A stretch of DNA of 27,429 bases from Candidatus Peregrinibacteria bacterium. GTDB taxonomy: Bacteria > Patescibacteriota > Gracilibacteria > UBA1369. Positions 1 through 7,062 of the stretch are shown piece by piece (the stretch's first letter is position 1; each line of letters opens with the position of its first letter). The notes below the pieces were generated by a model that was not told where the DNA came from, made no database searches, and was given only the letters and a program-made list of their open reading frames with translations. The translations under genes and the position numbers were made by a program. The stretch spans positions 1-27,429 of the forward strand of contig WJJQ01000011.1 in NCBI GenBank assembly GCA_014729615.1, read 5' to 3'.

Positions 1-86
1 CATATTACCTGACCGAAGGTGACTATTCATCGACCGTCACATACACATTGGTAGATAAAACTTTACCTCCACCCTCCGGCTGCTAA
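1..86 (+). CDS. C-terminal fragment of a WxL-like secreted surface protein
   Basis: Only the last 27 codons are inside the window. They are read from base 3 to the TAA at 84-86. The visible tail reads EGDYSSTVTYTLVDKT and ends PPPSGC. It matches the final beta-strand of the three complete paralogues downstream (GTYSTTIEYTL, GTYTGTITFTL, NTYFTLLTFTL), which resembles the end of Firmicutes WxL domains. A terminal cysteine is shared with two of those paralogues. I infer that this is another member of the same secreted family and that the cassette extends upstream of the window. The start and signal peptide are not visible. Confidence 0.6.
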   Translation, partial: YYLTEGDYSSTVTYTLVDKTLPPPSGC

Positions 87-101
87 CCCCATTCTTTGAC
101 G
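85..101 (-). repeat. Dispersed motif GTCRAAGAATRGGGT, copy 1
   Basis: On the minus strand this reads CGTCAAAGAATGGGGTT and begins one base from the stop codon of the preceding gene. Three more copies occur in intergenic DNA near 15900, 19100 and 20745. The function is unknown. The rest of the gap to 236 is AT-rich, with only a TATAAT at 185-190 as a weak -10 candidate for the next gene. Confidence 0.5.
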
Positions 102-235
102 ATTTGATTAAAATATGTTGAAACCTAACCAGTTTGCTACACAAAAAAAATATTGTATACCTAGAAATTCATTAAAAAATCATATATAATATAAATATAC
201 ATTTTCATATAAATATCCCTTAACCCAAAAATTAT

Positions 236-1003
236 ATGAATAAAAAATACATTGTTGCTACAGTTGGCACGCTTGCCCTGGCAGCAAACATCATCTTGCC
301 TGGCCTTGCTTTCGGGCAAAACTCTCAAACAGGTACGCAAGAATTAACATGCGGAGCATTTGGAATAACAAGTGCAACATCTGATTTTGCATTTGATGCT
401 CTTTCAGTAGCACCTATTGACCAACCTTCTTTTGGTGCATTTATTGATCCTGCCGGTAGTAACATTACTTATCAAGATGGAACTAACGACGTTCCTGCTG
501 AAGCAGTAATTGAATTTTTTGATTACAGAGTACCTGGGTGTGATGGAGGAGGCCTTGATGGATTCAATGTTCAGGTATCTGCACTCACAGATTTTACAAG
601 TGGATCTGATACAATTCCCGTAAGTGGTAACCTTTTCGTTGCTACAACTCCACAAGCTACAAATCCAGATAATGCTAGATATACACTTACTGGTACAGCT
701 CCAAATGAAATGTATTATGATGCAGATGATTATGTCGCACTTCCATCACCAACTTACGATGTAACATTGCCTTATAATGTTGGAACTTCTACCACACCTG
801 TCGATTTAGAAGCAGCTGGAACTTTTGATTCTGCGCTAAACATTCCGGTTAGCCCATCTGTTGGGACAATAGCTGTAAAACCATCAACTGGATCTGCTTT
901 TGGTGAAATGGCTGTAGGCGTAGCATATAACTTAAACGTTCCTGCATCTACACCATCTGGTACTTATTCTACAACAATTGAATATACTTTAATTGCTGCA
1001 TAA
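236..1003 (+). CDS. WxL-like secreted beta-rich surface protein (paralogue A)
   Basis: A 255-residue exported protein. A signal peptide covers residues 1-27 (basic MNKK, then a hydrophobic core ending GLAFGQ). The mature part is Asp/Thr/Ser-rich with no membrane helix, so it is secreted. An internal stretch (GFNVQVSALTDF, about residue 109) sits where a WxL motif would be, but no Trp-x-Leu is present. The end has the family signature of LNVPASTPSGTY followed by a final strand, as in WxL domains. Only two cysteines are visible (about residues 39 and 103). The gene has its own terminator at 1031-1065, so it can be transcribed apart from the operon behind it. There is no SD sequence, but TTAACC lies about 11 nt before the ATG. 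I infer a non-covalently attached surface protein that partners the DUF916-like proteins next door. No enzymatic motif is visible. Confidence 0.75.
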   Translation: MNKKYIVATVGTLALAANIILPGLAFGQNSQTGTQELTCGAFGITSATSDFAFDALSVAPIDQPSFGAFIDPAGSNITYQDGTNDVPAEAVIEFFDYRVPGCDGGGLDGFNVQVSALTDFTSGSDTIPVSGNLFVATTPQATNPDNARYTLTGTAPNEMYYDADDYVALPSPTYDVTLPYNVGTSTTPVDLEAAGTFDSALNIPVSPSVGTIAVKPSTGSAFGEMAVGVAYNLNVPASTPSGTYSTTIEYTLIAA

Positions 1004-1030
1004 TTAAGTAAACTACTTTTTTAAATAATA

Positions 1031-1065
1031 AAGCCGTATCAATAATTAAAAGATACGGCTTTTTA
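1031..1065 (+). terminator. Rho-independent terminator after paralogue A
   Basis: A 9-bp perfect stem (AGCCGTATC at 1032-1040 with GATACGGCT at 1052-1060) has an 11-nt A/T loop and runs straight into T residues. It separates the 236-1003 gene from the operon that follows. Confidence 0.9.
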
Positions 1066-1094
1066 TTGAAAAAAAGCCTTTTTTGTGCTATAAT
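1066..1094 (+). promoter_or_regulatory. Sigma-70-type promoter of the surface-protein operon
   Basis: TTGAAA at 1066-1071, a 17-bp spacer, and TATAAT at 1089-1094 preceded by TG (extended -10, TGCTATAAT). Transcription should start near 1101 and give a short A-rich leader of about 18 nt before the ATG at 1119. It lies directly behind the terminator and is the only strong promoter seen for the genes to 6404. Confidence 0.8.
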
Positions 1095-1118
1095 TATGGG
1101 ATAATTATAAAAACAAAA

Positions 1119-2222
1119 ATGAAAAAACCAATCACATTTTTACTCACACTTATTTTAGTGTGCATCAATTTAACCACTGCAAACGCAAGTTTAACACTCA
1201 CGCCAAATAAAGATAATCCCACATTGGATTTTAAAATCTTGGCCGGCTATCAAGATTCTGGCTTTCTTGATATAAAAAACACATCTTCAAGCGACACAAT
1301 CGAAGCCGAAATATATGCAGTGGACAGTACCAGGTCAATTGAAGGTTATTTTGCTGCAAAAAGTAAAACTTCAGTTCAAGACAGCTTAGGCAAATGGACA
1401 ACATTGACACCGTCAACCATTTCTATCGAACCGGGACAAACGGAAAAAGTCGAATTTAATATCAAATTACCTAAAGATTTAACACCGGGGACTTACTCAG
1501 GAGCTTTTGTTGTTACTAAAGCTAACAAAATAAACGAAATCCAGACCAATTCCACTGCCGTAAACATCACGACTCGCGTAGCTTATCCTTTTTTTGTTCA
1601 AGTACCAGGTGACATTAAGATAGACTATAACATTTACGGTTTCACTTTAGACCAACAAAAAGCACTTAATACATTTAAATACCAAATTGAAAACAATGGA
1701 AATATCGCTTTGAAAGTAAAACCTAAGTTAACCATAAAAGACTCACCGAATCTTTTTTATAACAAGGAATTAGAGGCAAAAACAAATACACTTTATAAAG
1801 ATGAAAAAATTGAAAATCAAATCAGGTACTTTGATAAACCCTTTATTGGACATTTCAATGCTAATTTAAAAGTGGACGTATACCAATATAACATTATTGA
1901 AAATGAAGAAATTTTCCTAGAAACATTCACTCTACAAACCAGTTTTTGGGTTATTCCATGGCAATTCATTTTATTGTTAATTGTTTTAGTAATAATTTAT
2001 ATAACCATTCATATATTGATTGTTAAGCAACAAAAAAATATAATAAAAAAAGCTGACAAGTATATTACACAATCAGGTGATACGATTCATCAAATAGCAA
2101 ACAAATACAATTGCAACTGGAAAAAAATTGCTAAAATCAATAAAATTAAACCACCATATGCAATTGATGAAAATACAGAATTATTGATTCCAAATAAATG
2201 CAAAAAAAACGCATCATCTTAG
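1119..2222 (+). CDS. DUF916-like Ig-fold membrane protein with C-terminal LysM (long form 1)
   Basis: A 367-residue protein from the ATG at 1119. A TTG 36 nt upstream is in frame but overlaps the promoter, so I reject it as the start. Order of parts: signal peptide 1-23 (ending ANAS); DUF916-like domain about 24-160 with the family pattern (S.EG, a W in GKWTTL, IEPGQT, LTPGTYSGA); a second Ig-like domain about 165-272; transmembrane helix about 277-302; a basic stretch VKQQKNIIKK; and LysM about 313-360 (QSGDTIHQIANKY, WKKIAKINKIK). DUF916 proteins of Firmicutes bind peptidoglycan and WxL proteins. By analogy this would anchor the neighbouring WxL-like proteins. The positive-inside rule places the LysM in the cytoplasm, which is odd. 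It overlaps the next gene by 25 nt. Confidence 0.8.
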   Translation: MKKPITFLLTLILVCINLTTANASLTLTPNKDNPTLDFKILAGYQDSGFLDIKNTSSSDTIEAEIYAVDSTRSIEGYFAAKSKTSVQDSLGKWTTLTPSTISIEPGQTEKVEFNIKLPKDLTPGTYSGAFVVTKANKINEIQTNSTAVNITTRVAYPFFVQVPGDIKIDYNIYGFTLDQQKALNTFKYQIENNGNIALKVKPKLTIKDSPNLFYNKELEAKTNTLYKDEKIENQIRYFDKPFIGHFNANLKVDVYQYNIIENEEIFLETFTLQTSFWVIPWQFILLLIVLVIIYITIHILIVKQQKNIIKKADKYITQSGDTIHQIANKYNCNWKKIAKINKIKPPYAIDENTELLIPNKCKKNASS

Positions 2223-2815
2223 CAATTTTAATTTCAATCCCGTTAATAACACACGCCCAGGATATAGATTTTACAGTTCAAATCACTAATCCAAACATTG
2301 AGAAGCCAAAAGTATATGTAATGGAAGCAAAACCGGGAACTCAAATAAACGAACAAATAACAATAAACAACTTAGAAGCTAAAAAAAACACTTTTATCCT
2401 CAATGGCGCTGACAGCACGGAATCAATTGAAGGAAATATTGCATATAAACCCAGTAACAGCGAAATGACTGAATTGGGCGCGTGGATAACTGTACCAAGT
2501 GAAGTAACAATTCCGGCACAAAGCAGTAAAGTAATTGATTTCAGCGTCAATATCCCGGATAATACAGACTATAAAGATATAAAAGGAGCAATAGCAATTA
2601 CTAAAAAAGTGTTTCATAACGAAAATGCAGACATAAAATTTAATTATAGAATTGCACAACCAATAGAATTAAAAGTAACTGACGATCCACAAAAAATTGA
2701 GAAACAATTTAAAACAACCCCAACATTATTTTTTTGGATTACAATAGCAATATTCCTTGGATCAATAATCTATTTAGTCATTCTACAAATAAATGCCAAA
2801 AAAAATAAAAAATAA
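2198..2815 (+). CDS. DUF916-like single-domain membrane protein (short form 1)
   Basis: A 205-residue protein with a signal peptide at 1-20 (ending THAQ). One DUF916-like Ig domain spans about 35-160 (AKPGTQ, GADSTESIEGNIAYK, LGAWITVP, DYKDIKGAI). The juxtamembrane motif KVTDDPQKI is at about 159-167. A transmembrane helix spans about 176-197, and the tail is short and very basic (NAKKNKK). The start lies inside the 3' end of the long-form gene and the next gene starts inside its own 3' end, so translation is probably coupled along the operon. It is paralogous to the protein at 5529-6404, which shares the KVTDDPQ element exactly. I infer an extracellular Ig domain on a single membrane anchor, acting with the long form. 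There is no SD. Confidence 0.75.
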   Translation: MQKKRIILAILISIPLITHAQDIDFTVQITNPNIEKPKVYVMEAKPGTQINEQITINNLEAKKNTFILNGADSTESIEGNIAYKPSNSEMTELGAWITVPSEVTIPAQSSKVIDFSVNIPDNTDYKDIKGAIAITKKVFHNENADIKFNYRIAQPIELKVTDDPQKIEKQFKTTPTLFFWITIAIFLGSIIYLVILQINAKKNKK

Positions 2816-3710
2816 TTTGATGATTTTATGTGCGATTGCAGCTATTAATATGCTAATTGCACCAATATTAATAAACGCACAAGTAAACAATTTTGCAAGT
2901 CAAGAACTAACAAACGGCATTATTCAAATGATAACACCTGACTCTTTTAATTTTGATCCAGCTTTACTTGGTTCAAATACAGAACCCATTAGCGTTTACA
3001 AGTATGGAGACCCCAATGATCCAAATCAAACATTAAGAATCCTCGACGGCGAAGAATCTAATTTAAATTTCAGGGTTGGTTTGACAATAAGTGATTTTGA
3101 AAGTAGCTCAAATGCAATTCCATATAGTAATTTTTCAATAGCATCAATCTCAAACAACACCAATGGCGTTGATATAAATAATGAAAGATTAAATCCGCCG
3201 TCAGTAAATAATCAGATTGATACTCCATTGCATTGCAATGAACAAAATATCACTGACCCAACTATATGCGACACCGTATTCGACACAAACCAGTTCCAAG
3301 CTTCAGGAACTTTAATTAACAGTGATCCATCAATCGACATAACTAATACCGATGAATTAATAGCCGTAGCAGATAGCAGCCAATATTCAATTGATAACAT
3401 CATTGCATTCGCAAGTGGAGAGTTGGCAAAAATTACTGCAATCCCAGCAGCAAATTTAATACGCGTTCAGAGAGGATACAGCGCAACAGAACCAACAGCA
3501 CAAACCAGCGGATCTGGAATAATCATTACTAATAGTGTTAGTGATGAAATAACAATTCTTATTGGAGAAGAACCAACTAATTACAGACTAGGATATTATT
3601 CTACCGCAGTAGCCTTACGCGGCATTATTGACCAAGATCAAGAACCCGGCACATACACCGGCACCATAACATTCACTCTTTACACTTGCTCCGATTTAAG
3701 TTGCATTTAA
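2793..3710 (+). CDS. WxL-like secreted protein with an inserted RGY-type beta module (paralogue B)
   Basis: A 305-residue exported protein. The signal peptide is about 1-29 (MPKKIKNNL basic region, hydrophobic core, ending INAQ). A later ATG at 2820 would drop the basic n-region, so 2793 is preferred. The core matches the other paralogues: LNFRVGLTISDF in the middle, a C-terminal final strand GTYTGTITFTLY, and a cysteine-containing end (TCSDLSC). Unlike them it has an insertion at about 195-255 with the pattern YSIDNIIAF, GELAKITAI, LIRVQRGYSATEPTAQ. This resembles the ELM.VTaI..N.LtV.RGY.GT.A module common in phage tail and other fibre proteins. No WxL motif is present. It is probably a secreted ligand of the DUF916-like membrane proteins in the same operon. 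It overlaps the upstream gene by 23 nt. Confidence 0.7.
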   Translation: MPKKIKNNLMILCAIAAINMLIAPILINAQVNNFASQELTNGIIQMITPDSFNFDPALLGSNTEPISVYKYGDPNDPNQTLRILDGEESNLNFRVGLTISDFESSSNAIPYSNFSIASISNNTNGVDINNERLNPPSVNNQIDTPLHCNEQNITDPTICDTVFDTNQFQASGTLINSDPSIDITNTDELIAVADSSQYSIDNIIAFASGELAKITAIPAANLIRVQRGYSATEPTAQTSGSGIIITNSVSDEITILIGEEPTNYRLGYYSTAVALRGIIDQDQEPGTYTGTITFTLYTCSDLSCI

Positions 3711-3720
3711 TGCCTTAAAA

Positions 3721-4419
3721 ATGAATCCAAAACAAAAAAAACCGGCGGTCTTAACCTTGATAACACTTTTATTGACGTTAAACCTGATCATCGCCTCAAA
3801 CGCTGTCGCCCAGTCAACAACACCAACAACCATTACAATTACCAGAAACGAATTCTTTTCTTTTGTGCAAACTCCCGCCAATATTAAAATCAATCATCCC
3901 GCGGGGGGTGCCGTAGACATTTATGATCAGACCTATTTTTCAAATGACAATGGTGAATATCCGCTCGACAGACAACTAATTGTACGTGACACGCGCAATT
4001 GCGGCGGTTTCAATGTAACACTTACCGCCAACCCTTTTAACGACGTCACTACTTTGAATAACGGATTAAGAGTGGTTACCCATTCCCAAAGTTCATTAGC
4101 CGGCAATGAAATGAACGGTGTAAAATACATAGACGGTTACACAGGGGATCAAAACATTATCGCTCCACTTAATCATAGTTCGGGCAGTTTTGCCATTGCG
4201 TCTACATTTACCGACCCGCCTTTTGACACTGTAGACAACGTTTTAGACGGTCCGGTAGACATTATGCAAGCGGGATTGACCGCCCCCGACGGACATAACG
4301 GCGAAATGGCGCTGGGACTTGCATACGCGTTTACCATTCCCAAATACACACCGCCAAATACATATTTCACATTACTGACTTTTACATTAACCGACGACAC
4401 AACGGGAACTTGTCCATAA
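3721..4419 (+). CDS. WxL-like secreted surface protein (paralogue C)
   Basis: A 232-residue exported protein that opens the second copy of the cassette. The signal peptide is about 1-31 (MNPKQKKP basic region, ending NAVAQ). The internal segment NCGGFNVTLTANPF matches the CDGGGLDGFNVQV region of paralogue A. The end has FTIPKYTPPNTY followed by a terminal strand and DTTGTCP, giving one Cys mid-protein and one near the end that could pair. It follows paralogue B after 10 nt with no terminator, so both copies of the cassette are probably co-transcribed. From here to 6404 the DNA is visibly richer in G and C at third positions than 1119-3710. Function is inferred only from family likeness and context. 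Confidence 0.7.
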   Translation: MNPKQKKPAVLTLITLLLTLNLIIASNAVAQSTTPTTITITRNEFFSFVQTPANIKINHPAGGAVDIYDQTYFSNDNGEYPLDRQLIVRDTRNCGGFNVTLTANPFNDVTTLNNGLRVVTHSQSSLAGNEMNGVKYIDGYTGDQNIIAPLNHSSGSFAIASTFTDPPFDTVDNVLDGPVDIMQAGLTAPDGHNGEMALGLAYAFTIPKYTPPNTYFTLLTFTLTDDTTGTCP

Positions 4420-4437
4420 AAATTTGCACATAAAAAT

Positions 4438-5532
4438 ATGAAATTCAATAAAATTATAATCAGTCTTTTAATTTTCTTACTGGCCGGGATTCAAACCGCC
4501 GCGGCAAATTTTACCGTTGTACCCGAAGCTCCCCATGACCGAAATTTCAATTTTTCAATCGAACCCGGAGGATCAGCCAAAGGTGCCGTACGCATTCGCA
4601 ATTTGGAAAACGAAAATTTAATCGTTAGCGCCTATTCCGCGGATGGTACAACCAGCAATCAGGGAACACTTGCGTCCAAAACAAAAAATCAGGACCAATT
4701 TCATATTGGAAACTGGGTTACGTTTGACCAAGACCAAGTTGAAATACAAAACAATTCCGAAAATGTAATCAGTTTCACCGTACAAATTCCGGAAGACACC
4801 ACCCCGGGAACCTATGCCGGCGGAATTAACGTTGAGACAATCGCGCAAGAAGACAGTGCCGTTTCAACAACCGCCAGAATTTTCACAAAAATGTTTGTTG
4901 AAATACCCGGTGACAAAAACCACAATTACGAATGGCTTGATTTTTCATATGAATCACATCCAAACAACGGCGCGCCCGAGTTTACAATGTCTTTCAAAAA
5001 CAAAGGTAATACAATTTTAATGATCGAACCGGAAATAAAGTTAAACGGTTTTCCTCCATTAAAAAACACAATCAAAGCCAGCACTTTGACACTTCAGCCG
5101 GGCACGGAAGTCAAAAATGTGTCTTACAGATTGCAAAATCCGCCAATTGCCGGATTTTATTACGCCACCGCAAATGTCAAATTTTATGAATACGACATTA
5201 TGAATAACGACAGAGCAAACGAAGTTACCGAGAACAAAACACTGATAATTAATTTAACACCTTGGTACTTTATTGTTATAATCCTTTTAGTCCTCGCGGG
5301 GATTATTGCCTATCCGATTTATACGTCTTATCAAAGCAAAAAACTGCGCAAAACTTGTAAGATGTACAAAGTTAAGAAGGGAGCCACAATTATGGATGTT
5401 GCGGCCGCTCACAAAATAAATTGGAAAAAATTGGCAAAACTGAATAAACTGAAAAAACCATATACCCTGAAAGAAGGACAAGTACTCTGCGCACCCGCGC
5501 TACCTGAAAAGGATAACCCAAATAAAAAATGA
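4438..5532 (+). CDS. DUF916-like Ig-fold membrane protein with C-terminal LysM (long form 2)
   Basis: A 364-residue paralogue of the protein at 1119-2222 with the same plan. Signal peptide 1-23 (ending AAAN); DUF916-like domain about 25-158 (IEPGGSAKGAVRIRNLENEN, IGNWVTF, IPEDTTPGTYAGGI); second Ig-like domain about 163-272; transmembrane helix about 275-294; basic linker QSKKLRKTCK; LysM about 308-354 (YKVKKGATIMDVAAAHKINW, KKLAKLNKLKKPY, KEGQVLCAP). The order signal peptide, Ig domains, helix, LysM predicts an extracellular receptor or anchor with a cytoplasmic LysM. Its TGA stop overlaps the next ATG as ATGA, which shows that TGA is a true stop in this genome. I infer the same role as long form 1. 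Confidence 0.8.
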   Translation: MKFNKIIISLLIFLLAGIQTAAANFTVVPEAPHDRNFNFSIEPGGSAKGAVRIRNLENENLIVSAYSADGTTSNQGTLASKTKNQDQFHIGNWVTFDQDQVEIQNNSENVISFTVQIPEDTTPGTYAGGINVETIAQEDSAVSTTARIFTKMFVEIPGDKNHNYEWLDFSYESHPNNGAPEFTMSFKNKGNTILMIEPEIKLNGFPPLKNTIKASTLTLQPGTEVKNVSYRLQNPPIAGFYYATANVKFYEYDIMNNDRANEVTENKTLIINLTPWYFIVIILLVLAGIIAYPIYTSYQSKKLRKTCKMYKVKKGATIMDVAAAHKINWKKLAKLNKLKKPYTLKEGQVLCAPALPEKDNPNKK

Positions 5533-6404
5533 TCAAAAAAATTTCACTCTTTCTAGTCGGATTATTTCTTCTTTCATTTTTTTCAACTTCGGCCTTCGCG
5601 CAAATTCCAAACTTAGATACATCGGTTCCCAGTGCAATAAGCGATATTGAAAGTGACGGATTCACAATTGTCCCCGCTTTTCCAAATGCCAAAGAACCGC
5701 GAAAATTTTTATTTGAAGTAAAACCCGGAGAAAAAACCAAAGAATATACATACGTTTCAAATTTATCTAACAACGAAGCATCTTTTCGACTATACGGAGC
5801 CGATCCCACGCAGTCGGCACAAGGTACTCTCGCATACAAAACAAGAGACCAAAACAGCCCCACGGGTGAAGGATCCTGGATTCAATTTGAACCCGAAACC
5901 ATAACTCTTGGCCCAAAAGAAAGCAAAAAAGTACCGTTTACGGTTTCCGTTCCCGAAACTGTGGAAATGGGGGAATATAAAATTGGCATTGCCATGGAAA
6001 AATTTGCCGTTCAAGACACAAACAATCCCAACATTGCAATAGCGGCCCGTCTTATTTTAAACGCGGAAGTAAAAGTAACCGATGATCCGCAAGAAATACC
6101 TCGTTTAAAAGGTCAAAAAACAACAATTATTCAAGATGGAGGAGATTGGAAAATTTATTATTTCTGGATATCTTTAAGCCTGTTTATACTAAGTTTCTTG
6201 GCATTGATTTGGATAACAATTCAGGAAAAAAAGGATAGCAGACAACAAAGCGCAATTGCCAAACATCCGACAGTAGCGGTAAAAAAGAAAACTCCGACCA
6301 AAAAAACAGCCGCACGTAAAAAACCCTCTACCAAAAAGAAATCCGCGCCAAAGAAAAAAACCGCGACCAAGAAAAAATCAACAAGCGCAAGAAAAAAGAA
6401 ATAA
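5529..6404 (+). CDS. DUF916-like single-domain membrane protein with histone-H1-like tail (short form 2)
   Basis: A 291-residue protein that ends the operon. Signal peptide about 1-24 (ending SAFAQ); DUF916-like domain about 45-180 (EVKPGEKTKEYTYVSNL, GADPTQSAQGTLAYK, GSWIQF, ETVEMGEYKIGI); juxtamembrane KVTDDPQEI as in the other short form; transmembrane helix about 209-231. A tail of about 40 residues (252-291) is almost only Lys, Ala, Thr, Ser, Pro and Arg, with repeated TKK/SKK/AKK blocks. Such tails are typical of histone H1, chlamydial Hc1 and other nucleic-acid-binding proteins. After this helix it should be cytoplasmic. I infer a surface Ig domain physically linked to a polycation inside the cell. 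The partner (nucleoid, RNA or an acidic protein) is unknown. TAACC lies 11 nt before the ATG. Confidence 0.75.
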   Translation: MIKKISLFLVGLFLLSFFSTSAFAQIPNLDTSVPSAISDIESDGFTIVPAFPNAKEPRKFLFEVKPGEKTKEYTYVSNLSNNEASFRLYGADPTQSAQGTLAYKTRDQNSPTGEGSWIQFEPETITLGPKESKKVPFTVSVPETVEMGEYKIGIAMEKFAVQDTNNPNIAIAARLILNAEVKVTDDPQEIPRLKGQKTTIIQDGGDWKIYYFWISLSLFILSFLALIWITIQEKKDSRQQSAIAKHPTVAVKKKTPTKKTAARKKPSTKKKSAPKKKTATKKKSTSARKKK

Positions 6405-6418
6405 TTCAAAAAACTAAA

Positions 6419-7027
6419 CTAACCCCCAAGCAATGCGTCCTTTACGGCATGCATTGCTTTTCCTCTATGAGAAACTTTATTTTTTTCGGCAATACTTAAA
6501 GCGGAATAAACCTTTTCAAATCCAAGCGGCTTAAAACATGCACTAATAGGCAATCCTTTATAAAATTCCGCTTCCAGCTCACGAGTAATTATGCCCTCGG
6601 TCACCCCCTCAAACACCCGCGCAACGCCCTTGTCGTCCATCAACGCGGCACAGCAAATAAATCGGGCGGTCCTTTCCTCATCCGGCACATTTTTCAAAAC
6701 CCGCAAAAAATGCTCAATCCACTCTTCATCCGTCGCGTTTTCCCCGGCTCCCCATCTTCTTGTCTTCACTCCCAATTCCCCTTTCAAAGCATCCACCACA
6801 ATTCCCGAATCCTCGGCCAAAGTCATAAAACCGGACTGATCAAAATAATGCTTAACCTTTTTCAACGCATTTTCTTCATAAGTTTCACCGCTTTCATCAA
6901 CATCATTAGACAAACCCAAATCAACCGAACTCACAATTTCAACCGGCGTACCATTTAGCACCTCCGAAATTTCCACAAATTTACCCGGATTCGACGTTCC
7001 AATAACAAGCTTTCTATCCATAGACAT
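6419..7027 (-). CDS. rdgB: XTP/dITP diphosphatase (RdgB/HAM1 family)
   Basis: A 202-residue protein that hydrolyses non-canonical purine nucleoside triphosphates (XTP, dITP, ITP) to monophosphates, keeping them out of DNA and RNA in the cytoplasm. Visible family motifs: TSNPGK (11-16), YEENA (50-54), LAEDSG (70-75), GV.TRRWGAG (86-95), FKPLG (165-169) and SHRGKAM (186-192). The length is typical. Oddity: the usual GYDPIF before the F.P.G motif is replaced by ISACF, so substrate pocket details may differ. A second ATG at 7021 is an alternative start two codons in. It is convergent with the surface-protein operon and 35 nt from the divergent gene at 7063. Confidence 0.93.
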   Translation of the reverse strand: MSMDRKLVIGTSNPGKFVEISEVLNGTPVEIVSSVDLGLSNDVDESGETYEENALKKVKHYFDQSGFMTLAEDSGIVVDALKGELGVKTRRWGAGENATDEEWIEHFLRVLKNVPDEERTARFICCAALMDDKGVARVFEGVTEGIITRELEAEFYKGLPISACFKPLGFEKVYSALSIAEKNKVSHRGKAMHAVKDALLGG

Positions 7028-7062
7028 TCACGATTAATGATGACAAAATACACAGTACTTGC

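Noticed and set aside
1083..1118. TTG start extending the first long anchor by 12 codons
   Set aside because: It would place the start inside the -10 box; the ATG at 1119 gives a clean signal peptide.
5390..5863. 157-codon minus-strand ORF across the junction of two anchor genes
   Set aside because: It crosses two well-supported genes with clear domains and has no start signal or family likeness.
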